From Acidobacteriaceae bacterium (GTDB lineage: Bacteria; Acidobacteriota; Terriglobia; Terriglobales; Acidobacteriaceae), in contig PLSH01000408.1 in assembly GCA_003165095.1 (NCBI GenBank), forward strand, positions 1-20,411: a stretch of 20,411 bases of DNA, in the 5' to 3' direction. The translations under genes were made by a program, and so were the position numbers. The notes beneath the pieces are model-generated. The model did no database searches, had not been told where the DNA came from, and saw nothing but the letters and a program-made list of their open reading frames with translations. Of the stretch, positions 14,989 through 20,411 are shown in pieces; within the stretch, counting starts at the first letter, position 1; every line of letters begins with the position of its first letter.

Positions 14989-15093
14989 TTTGCTCTCCGG
15001 GACACAATAGGACCCGTGCGGCTGCTGAAAAGCTGAGTGCTGATCGATTCCACTCGAAGTTTAGCATAGACCTGAACAGTGGGCTGCGGCTTC

Positions 15094-15126
15094 AAAAAGC
15101 GTCTGCCGATGGCTTTTGTTCGGCAG
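15094..15126 (-). terminator. Possible intrinsic terminator downstream of the DUF2142 gene
   Basis: On the minus strand a 7-bp stem CTGCCGA/TCGGCAG with a 10-base loop is followed after four bases by five T residues. It lies about 110 bases after the stop at 15239. The short stem and the gap before the T run keep the confidence low. Confidence 0.35.
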
Positions 15127-15238
15127 CAGGCATCTGCAATGCTGCCCGGAACAAGGGCGGGTGTTCATGCGGAGGGAAGGGCCGCTCCAGTGCAGAACGA
15201 ATTCGCCCATCTCAGGTTCCGAATGAATCCGCCAGGAA

Positions 15239-16723
15239 TTATCTCAGGTAATATCTCTCGATGATCACTTTCGGCAGATAGAGAAATGTCAGAGGCTGAC
15301 AGAGCACGACCAAGGCTGTCGCCCACCGGTAGCCCCAGTCCCATTTGGCCACACAAGGCAGGGCAATGCCAGCGGCAATTGCCAGCGGTATGAGATACCT
15401 GCCCTGGACACCTTCGACAACAAGCGCGCCGACCGGGGTCCAGACCAGATACTCAATAAAGAAGACGCTTGCAACTGTGAAAAGCGTGGCAAGGAAAACG
15501 ATCCTGGCAGCTCGGTTCCCGAATCTACCCGTGTAAAGCGTCTCTCCGGCCAACGCAACCAGCAACATCAGAATCATGATTGCGTAGTATGGCCCCGGCA
15601 TATACGTATCCAGCCACCCAAGCACTCCGATGAAACTGCGCGCGTAGTCGCCAATATATTGGCAGGTGTTCCCCATGACCGGAAGAAGAATCCAGGGATG
15701 ATGAGCCAGGGCTAGAATCTGCATCCGGGCGCCGACCGGGCTTTGGGTGTTGACGTTGACGACCGTGGTTGCGGATGAAAATGCAGCCAGCCACCAAATG
15801 ACGGTCAGGCACAACGACAAGCCGGCCAGAGTCAGGCCGGTTAACCAGGCAGGTTTCCCGCCCCATCGAGGCACAAGGCCGGGGATGAGAAGAACGAGCA
15901 GGAGAGGCACGTATGGAGGCCGTTCGATGGTGACGATCAGGAGCGCTGAGGCGAGCAAAATGGTCATGGGCCAGGAGAGCGGGAGGTCTTCTGAAATCTG
16001 TCGGGAGAGCAGCGAAAAAGCCAGGCAACACATTGAGATCAGAAGAGCATCCTGGCTGCAGGATGCGAAGAGAGACAGAGTCATAGGCAGCAGCAAAACG
16101 GCAAACATGAACAGTTTGCCGCGCCGGCACCAGTCAAGAGCAAGGAACGAAATGAAGATTGCAAGCGCGCCGTTCAACAAGCGTGCAAGCATCGCCGTAT
16201 GCAACACGCTCAGGCCCGCCATTTTGCCTAAGACAATGGCCACGGCCTGTACGAGGTAACCAATCGGTGGGGAAGTGGATGTATTTTGAAAATAGCTGCT
16301 GACTTTTTTGCCGGTCCATTTCACGCTGGCCGCAGCAAATTCATCTGCGGCAGTGACTCTGGCGTTGGGTTTGAATGGCAGTCCGGAATAATGAGAATAT
16401 ACTTCGAGAATTCCCTGATCGACATATCCGCCGCTGCGGCCGTAAAACTCACCGACGCTGACCTGATAACTGCGGAGAAAATGGTTGATTTCGTCCGCGC
16501 TCTGGAATGGAGGCGTGCAAACCGAGAGAAATATGACGGTGGGGGTTGCAAGAAACAGGAAGATCCAGGGAAGCATCGATGGCAGGATTGCCAGCCATGA
16601 TGCGGCGTGCTTTGAGGCGGCGAATTCAGTGTCAGGCGACGAATGGATCGATGCCGCGCCCTTTAGATCGAGAGGCTCGTTCTCACGACAGACCGCTTTG
16701 CCGCCTTCATTTGCAACTGCCAC
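15239..16723 (-). CDS. DUF2142-family polytopic membrane protein
   Basis: DUF2142 proteins are GT-C-like inner-membrane proteins of polysaccharide loci whose reaction is generally not established. The hallmark after the first membrane segment is TPPFQSADEINHFLRSYQ, containing the conserved acidic pair, and the second hallmark VEGVQGRYLIPL lies near the C-terminus. About ten to eleven hydrophobic helices are visible between. I placed the start at GTG 16723 (494 residues) because AAAGGGG lies six bases upstream; a TTG at 16768 would give 509 residues with a poorer RBS. It is separated from the GT2 gene by 250 bases holding a terminator candidate, so it is probably its own unit. It may be a glycosyltransferase or a membrane factor for the same surface glycan. 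Confidence 0.82.
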   Translation of the reverse strand: MAVANEGGKAVCRENEPLDLKGAASIHSSPDTEFAASKHAASWLAILPSMLPWIFLFLATPTVIFLSVCTPPFQSADEINHFLRSYQVSVGEFYGRSGGYVDQGILEVYSHYSGLPFKPNARVTAADEFAAASVKWTGKKVSSYFQNTSTSPPIGYLVQAVAIVLGKMAGLSVLHTAMLARLLNGALAIFISFLALDWCRRGKLFMFAVLLLPMTLSLFASCSQDALLISMCCLAFSLLSRQISEDLPLSWPMTILLASALLIVTIERPPYVPLLLVLLIPGLVPRWGGKPAWLTGLTLAGLSLCLTVIWWLAAFSSATTVVNVNTQSPVGARMQILALAHHPWILLPVMGNTCQYIGDYARSFIGVLGWLDTYMPGPYYAIMILMLLVALAGETLYTGRFGNRAARIVFLATLFTVASVFFIEYLVWTPVGALVVEGVQGRYLIPLAIAAGIALPCVAKWDWGYRWATALVVLCQPLTFLYLPKVIIERYYLR

Positions 16724-17029
16724 GACCAACCCCTTTGAAACGCCGGAAGCAATGCATGCCGGTTTCAACCTTGAAGCGCAGAAAGCTGTGAGCTGGAATC
16801 TCCTTTTTCGGCATCGGTTCCATGGAATTCTATCGCTCCTGAGGCAGATTGCGAGGCCAAAAGAACGTTTGCCCCGAAAAAGCCAGCGTTTGCAGAAGAA
16901 AAGCCGGACGATTCGCTACCGTCCTCGCCTCGGCCGCCGCATCGAGAGCCCTCCAAGTTGATTGCGCCAACACCTATCCATTCTCCTTTGCCCTCCGTGA
17001 TTCGCTTTGCCGTGTTTGCCGTCGGCCGT
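16724..17029 (-). other. 306-base gap downstream of the truncated GT-C-like gene
   Basis: In all three minus-strand frames after the stop at 17030 I found no continuation of the truncated membrane protein. The open frames here, including a 158-residue plus-strand frame (16485-16961) and a 160-residue minus-strand frame (16765-17247), show low-complexity polar composition and no motifs. I see no gene or clear signal. Confidence 0.5.
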
Positions 17030-17440
17030 TCAGCTTGCCGGAAGCGGACCCTGGCCGGGAAAGTACATGGACATGTAGGTCGGCTGCATGGTGATGTGGA
17101 TGCTTTCGAAATGCGTCCACATCGCGGGAGTTGGATTGGCAAGCCGGCCATGCGCAAACGTATCGGACACAAGCAGAAAACCGAAATCGTCGGAAACAAA
17201 CGGGAGGGGAACCGGATAAACCGGCAGCAGAGCCAGACGCAGCACAAACATGCTCAGGCCGACCGTTGCAACAGCCAGTCCTTTTCTTCGCGCCAGAGGG
17301 ACAAAAAGCCGTTCGATACGCGCGAAAAACCTCATCCCCAGCTTCGGCAACGCGAAGGACGAGGCAGTCGCCATGCCCGCCAGGCCCAATTCAATGATTA
17401 CGAGCGCCGGGTTCATTTGCGAGGCGGATGACAGCAGCAT
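17030..17440 (-). pseudogene. Truncated GT-C-like membrane protein (N-terminal 136 residues only)
   Basis: The frame from ATG 17440 encodes two membrane segments (about residues 11-32 and 56-75) and then the start of a large extracytoplasmic loop: FVSDDFGFLLVSDTFAHGRL, the acidic motif region of GT-C enzymes, and MYFPGQG. It stops shortly after at residue 136. Family members continue for several hundred residues with many more helices, and none appear downstream. The first 76 residues align with the gene at the left edge (FFARIERLF against FFRRMERWF, VLRLALLPVYP against LLRLAILPLFP), so this is a paralogue that lost its body. Codon use still looks coding up to the stop, so the loss may be fairly recent or the fragment may still be translated. 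No good RBS precedes the ATG. Confidence 0.75.
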
Positions 17441-17648
17441 ATGGGTTCAGTTCCGTGTCTGGTATCAATGATCTCATCGCGCACATGGTTCAAGCGCAAT
17501 CTGGAATCTGAACCGTCTACGTTTTTTCTGAACACGGGTTGAGAGGCAAGAGAGGCGTCCAGCGATGAATGCCAGTTGACGTTTCTCTCCCGCGAAGATG
17601 CCAGTCCGTTGAATTGTGCTTATTCAAACTTTTACGTAGGGCAACAGA

Positions 17649-17670
17649 TCGGCTTGCCGGGGCAAGCCGA
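17649..17670 (-). other. Strong hairpin downstream of the second Flp pilin gene
   Basis: TCGGCTTGC and GCAAGCCGA form a perfect 9-bp stem around a CGGG loop, 43 bases after the pilin stop at 17713. There is no T run on either side, so it looks more like an mRNA 3'-end stabiliser than a simple intrinsic terminator. Confidence 0.6.
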
Positions 17671-17712
17671 AGAATCGCGCGCAAGTGTAGCGCCGGATAA
17701 AATTGCTTGGGA

Positions 17713-17898
17713 TTATGTGACGCTTATGCCAATTTTGCTGAAGATCGTATTGACAGCAGTCGCAACCTTACCCTCGCCGCTGATGGCAGCCAGAGCTATC
17801 AACATGACAAGAAGGCCATACTCGATCAAGTCCTGGCCTTCTTCGCTGTCGATCAATACCCGGAACTTCGTGTACAGCTTCAGGAATTGAAGGTGCAT
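17713..17898 (-). CDS. flp: Flp-type pilin (class IVb prepilin), second copy
   Basis: Flp pilins are small secreted subunits of Tad-type pili, cut by a prepilin peptidase and assembled in the inner membrane. The 61-residue protein has a basic leader, the cleavage site EEGQDLIEY (cut after Gly21, conserved Glu at +5), and a single hydrophobic helix with LLVMLIALAA. The mature part would be 40 residues. The start is ATG 17898, with AGGGGAG seven bases upstream; a longer frame to 17943 adds 15 non-conserved residues. Its length equals the neighbouring pilin exactly, and about 36 of 61 positions are identical without gaps, so it is a tandem duplicate. No Tad secretion genes (tadA, tadZ, rcpA) are in the window, so the assembly machine must be encoded elsewhere. 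Confidence 0.9.
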   Translation of the reverse strand: MHLQFLKLYTKFRVLIDSEEGQDLIEYGLLVMLIALAAISGEGKVATAVNTIFSKIGISVT

Positions 17899-18043
17899 AT
17901 TGGAGCTCCCCTGAAAACGGCCCGACCAGCGGTACGCTTGCAACTCTAGTCTAGCCTTGGGACGCCGGGTCTTGTAGTCCTTGATTTTGGCCCATTGCAG
18001 ACACCCGATCGTCGTCTGCTATTGAATACGATTCAGGCTAGAC

Positions 18044-18084
18044 CCTTGCGGGGGAGTATCGGAAGCCGATACTCCCCACGAAGG
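18044..18084 (-). other. Strong hairpin between the two Flp pilin genes
   Basis: GGGGAGTATCGG (18051-18062) and CCGATACTCCCC (18066-18077) form a perfect 12-bp stem with an AAG loop. CCTT/AAGG adds an outer 4-bp stem across a 3x3 internal loop. It starts about 45 bases after the first pilin stop at 18129. No T run follows, so it may stabilise the upstream pilin message or act as an attenuator between the two genes. Confidence 0.7.
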
Positions 18085-18128
18085 AGCTGAGGTGCCGGGC
18101 ACGTCTTCCTGGTGCGTGATGCCACCAG

Positions 18129-18314
18129 TTAGGCGAGGGTGACGCTGATGGTGCTGAACACACTGTTGACGGCCGTGGCAACCTTGCCAATGCCGGTAAC
18201 TGCTGCGAGGGCAATCAGGGTGATGAGCAGGGCATACTCGACCAGATCCTGGCCTTCTTCACGGTTCATCAGATCCTGGACCTTAATGTACAGCTTCAGA
18301 AAAAGGTTATTCAT
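18129..18314 (-). CDS. flp: Flp-type pilin (class IVb prepilin), first copy
   Basis: A 61-residue prepilin with leader MNNLFLKLYIKVQDLMNREE, cleavage after Gly21 in GQDLVEY with Glu at mature position +5, and the hydrophobic helix YALLITLIALAAV; the C-terminal part VATAVNSVFSTI is a short amphipathic segment. The predicted mature subunit has 40 residues. The ATG at 18314 is preceded by TGGAGAG with good spacing. About 56 bases upstream lies a near-consensus sigma-54 promoter, and an AT-rich stretch further upstream could bind an activator or IHF-like protein. The second pilin gene follows after 230 bases, past a strong hairpin, so the first copy is likely the more highly expressed one. Confidence 0.92.
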   Translation of the reverse strand: MNNLFLKLYIKVQDLMNREEGQDLVEYALLITLIALAAVTGIGKVATAVNSVFSTISVTLA

Positions 18315-18369
18315 TGTGTTGTCTCTCCAGTTTTGAATTTCCCAGCCTCAGCCGGGTCACCCTGGATAT

Positions 18370-18386
18370 AGCATCTGGCGTGCCAT
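18370..18386 (-). promoter_or_regulatory. Sigma-54 (RpoN) promoter of the Flp pilin genes
   Basis: The minus strand reads TGGCACGCCAGATGCT from 18385 to 18370. GG and GC are separated by exactly 10 bases, and the site differs from TGGCACG-N4-TTGCW at one position (ATGC for TTGC). Transcription would start near 18360, giving a leader of about 46 bases before the pilin ATG. The site implies dependence on an enhancer-binding activator. Confidence 0.65.
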
Positions 18387-18546
18387 TCGAAAGAAAAATA
18401 CTAACTGTATTTAAATCAATCATTTATCTATTTTCCTTTCGTGTCCGTTCATGCATCTTGTATACAATTGTTTACAGAGATTCTTCGATCGAACAGCCTC
18501 GTATACATTACCTCGATGCGTAACAGCCGGGAAGTTCAGTAGTTAC

Positions 18547-18575
18547 TTGGGAACGACCCCGTTCGCAAGTACAAT
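18547..18575 (+). promoter_or_regulatory. Sigma-70 type promoter abutting the GT87 start (leaderless)
   Basis: TTGGGA (18547-18552), a 17-base spacer and TACAAT (18570-18575) form a good promoter. The ATG at 18583 follows the -10 box by seven bases, so the transcript would begin at the start codon. No Shine-Dalgarno is present. Confidence 0.5.
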
Positions 18576-18582
18576 AGCGTCC

Positions 18583-19776
18583 ATGGCAACCAGCTCGAAT
18601 GGTCCTGTAGCACAGTCCCGATACGACTTTGCAGATTTCGCGATTGCGCTGGTCAGCGGCGTGGCCCTCGCCGTGACTGCCATTTTTCTCTGCTCTATTC
18701 CTTTCTCCGGCCACATGGCCGGCTCCCGCGACTTTGTGGCCTATTATGCTACCGGTCAACAACTTGCCCACCACGCCAACCCCTATGACTGGCAAGACAT
18801 GATGCGGCTTGAGAAATCCGCGGGCCTGGTGGCGGATGGCGTTTTGCTCATGCGCAATCCGCCCTGGAGCTTGCCGCTCGCCTATCCGCTCGGCTTTCTG
18901 GGACTGAGGGTTGCAGCGACTCTCTGGTCCATTGTCTTGCTCTCCTGCCTACTGGTTTCGGTGCACCTGGTTCGAGTCCTGCACGGTTCGCCTCCTAATT
19001 ACATCCACTGGCTCGGACTTGCGTTCACACCTGCGCTGATATGCCTCACCATGGGTCAAACCGCGCTCTTTGCCCTGCTGGGACTGGTCCTCTTCCTTCG
19101 ATTCCATCGTACGCATCCTTTCAATGCCGGGTTGTCCCTCTGGCTTTGTGCGCTCAAGCCTCATCTTTTTCTTCCCTTTGGCGTCGCACTGATCGCCTGG
19201 ATTCTCGTCTCCCGCAGTTACCGGATCCTGGCCGGCACGTTGGCTGCGCTGGGGGCGAGCAGCGCAATCGCCTATTGCATCGATCCGCAGGCATGGACTC
19301 TCTACCTGGCGATGATGCGTTCTCCCAAAGTCCAAGACGAATTCATTCCCTGCCTCAGCGACGCACTTCGTTTCCTGGCCGGGTCGCAGTTGCACTGGCT
19401 TCAGTTTCTGCCTGTCTCTTTGTCCTGCATCTGGGCGTTCTTCTATTTCTGGTCGCGCCGACAGACCTGGGATTGGATTGAAAACGGCAGCCCGCTCATG
19501 CTGGTTTCGATCGTCGCGGCGCCCTATTGTTTTATTCCCGATCAGAGCCTCGTTGTTCCCGCCCTGCTGCACGGCGCGTACAGCACCCGCTCGCGCGCCC
19601 TTCTTGTTGTCCTCACTGCCGCCCTGGTCCTTATCGATCTCGAGATTTGCCGCGTCAAAATTGTTTCCTATCTCTATCTTTGGCCGGCACCAGTTTGGTT
19701 TGCCTGGTATCTGTTTGCGCACGCCTATCAAAACGCGGCTGCGGCCCGGCCCGAGCCCTCCGCCGCACACACTTAA
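18583..19776 (+). CDS. GT87/DUF2029-family polytopic glycosyltransferase (GT-C type)
   Basis: GT87 proteins are inner-membrane mannosyltransferase-like enzymes that use polyprenyl-phosphate sugars. The 397-residue protein has about ten helices. The first extracytoplasmic loop carries GSRDFVAYYATGQQLAHHAN and PYD, matching the family's conserved aspartate and GxxLxxxxxPYD pattern; RNPPWSLPLAYPLGFLGLRV follows, and CALKPHLFLPFGVAL holds the conserved KPH. The frame extends upstream to 18451, but ATG 18583 is the better start: the upstream 44 residues are not family-like and the promoter lies inside them. The PAP2 gene follows after 45 bases on the same strand, so both are probably one operon acting on a lipid-linked substrate. 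Confidence 0.85.
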   Translation: MATSSNGPVAQSRYDFADFAIALVSGVALAVTAIFLCSIPFSGHMAGSRDFVAYYATGQQLAHHANPYDWQDMMRLEKSAGLVADGVLLMRNPPWSLPLAYPLGFLGLRVAATLWSIVLLSCLLVSVHLVRVLHGSPPNYIHWLGLAFTPALICLTMGQTALFALLGLVLFLRFHRTHPFNAGLSLWLCALKPHLFLPFGVALIAWILVSRSYRILAGTLAALGASSAIAYCIDPQAWTLYLAMMRSPKVQDEFIPCLSDALRFLAGSQLHWLQFLPVSLSCIWAFFYFWSRRQTWDWIENGSPLMLVSIVAAPYCFIPDQSLVVPALLHGAYSTRSRALLVVLTAALVLIDLEICRVKIVSYLYLWPAPVWFAWYLFAHAYQNAAAARPEPSAAHT

Positions 19777-19821
19777 TCCACCCGGTGAATCCCGCCGGCA
19801 CATGATCGGGCGGAGCCAAGA

Positions 19822-20411
19822 ATGCGTGTAGTCGACATCCTGTTTAATCCGGCCATATTCGGCACGCTGGCCCTTTTTTTCGCCGCGCTTTGGATGCTCA
19901 AGAATCCAAATGACAAGACCCGGCCCCTGCTGGTATTCGCCCTGGTCTTGAACCTCTTCTACGGTGTTCTTTTCACGATTTTGATGGATCGGGAGGGCAG
20001 TTTTTTTCCCTGGAAATTCGATCACGTCTTATTTCACATGGATGAGTCGCTCGGTCTCCAGACCGCCGTGATTGCGGGACGGCTGCAAGGCGCCTGGCAC
20101 ATTCCGCTTTGGGCGGTCTACGAGTCGATGGTTCCCATGATGATCTGCTGGTTTCTGGTGACTCGCTATCGCAACGCTCGCGGCTCGGTGGTCCTGGCCT
20201 ATGTCGCCGAGCTGGCTGCCGGGCCGCTTATGTACACCATCGTGCCGGCGTGTGGACCCATCTACCTCTTTGGCGCGCAGTGGCTTCATCCTCCCATTCC
20301 GCCGGTCAACATAATTCGCCTGAGCGGCATGCCGAACTCGTTTCCCTCCCTGCACGTCGCTACAGCCTTCGTTTTCGTTCTCTTTGCCCCGGGAAAACTG
20401 TGGCGCGCAGT
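19822..20411 (+). CDS. PAP2-superfamily phosphatase/phosphotransferase, cut by the right window edge
   Basis: The frame from ATG 19822 is open to the last base (196 full codons), so the C-terminus is outside the window. The protein starts MRVVDILFNPAIFGTLALFF and has several membrane helices. GPIYLFGAQWLHPPIPPVN is followed by NSFPSLHVATAF, the PSxH motif of PAP2 enzymes, where the histidine takes part in phosphoryl transfer; the last catalytic motif (SRxxxxxHxxxD) would be expected just past the edge. The layout resembles the inositolphosphotransferase-like PAP2_3 group. A GGAG lies about eight bases before the ATG. With the preceding GT87 gene it may recycle polyprenyl phosphates or move a phospho-head group on a lipid; the substrate is not shown by the sequence. 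Confidence 0.83.
   Translation, partial: MRVVDILFNPAIFGTLALFFAALWMLKNPNDKTRPLLVFALVLNLFYGVLFTILMDREGSFFPWKFDHVLFHMDESLGLQTAVIAGRLQGAWHIPLWAVYESMVPMMICWFLVTRYRNARGSVVLAYVAELAAGPLMYTIVPACGPIYLFGAQWLHPPIPPVNIIRLSGMPNSFPSLHVATAFVFVLFAPGKLWRA

Noticed and set aside
16485..16961. 158-residue plus-strand frame overlapping the DUF2142 start
   Set aside because: It has no motif and mixed polar composition, and much of it is antisense to the DUF2142 N-terminus.
18044..18084. Intrinsic terminator between the pilin genes
   Set aside because: The stem is strong, but no T run follows on the minus strand, so I list it only as a hairpin.
18949..20025. 358-residue open frame on the minus strand
   Set aside because: It lies antisense to the GT87 and PAP2 genes, has a low-complexity Arg/Glu/Gln/Gly-rich composition and no motif. 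It is a codon-bias shadow of the real plus-strand genes.

Overview
The window looks like a cell-surface polysaccharide (O-antigen or exopolysaccharide type) locus from a free-living, moderately GC-rich Gram-negative bacterium. The family of GT-C-like membrane proteins at both ends, the Flp pilins and the general gene repertoire remind me of Acidobacteriota. That is an impression from protein style, not a computed assignment. No rRNA, tRNA, insertion sequence or CRISPR array was seen.

Left part (1-3742). A membrane protein gene on the minus strand runs off the left edge. It is followed by a small remnant of a dinucleotide-binding oxidoreductase, and then by the overlapping pair rfbG/rfbF (minus) and the divergent rfbH (plus). 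Together these three make the CDP-3,6-dideoxyhexose precursor: RfbF activates glucose-1-phosphate as CDP-glucose, RfbG makes the 4-keto-6-deoxy sugar, and RfbH removes the 3-OH. RfbH shows the diagnostic His in place of the PLP lysine and the four iron-sulfur cysteines.

Middle part (3753-9313). An extended SDR (minus, convergent with rfbH) could finish the CDP-sugar. Divergent from it is a tight plus-strand set: a short NeuB-family PEP-condensing synthase, a KdsC-like HAD phosphatase, a ThDP-dependent acetolactate-synthase-like enzyme, an unreported 42-residue ORF with a strong RBS, and a zinc-ribbon methyltransferase. A CDP-4-keto-3,6-dideoxy sugar pathway next to a ThDP carboligase recalls branched sugars such as yersiniose A. 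The NeuB-like and KdsC-like pair raises the possibility that a 2-keto-3-deoxy acid is made here too, perhaps as the carboligation donor. This is the most interesting biochemical idea in the window.

Right-middle part (9387-17440, all minus strand). Genes for handling and modifying the glycan: a polytopic GT-C-like protein, a methyltransferase, a GtrA-flippase/methyltransferase fusion, a GtrB/ArnC-type GT2, a DUF2142 membrane protein, and a truncated paralogue of the gene on the left edge.

Right end (17713-20411). Two tandem Flp-type pilin genes (minus), each followed by a strong hairpin. The first is preceded by a near-consensus sigma-54 promoter. Divergent from them are a GT87/DUF2029 mannosyltransferase-like gene and a PAP2-superfamily gene cut by the right edge. 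At least two genes (12562 minus and 18583 plus) have a -10 box 7-8 nt before the start codon, which suggests leaderless transcripts.
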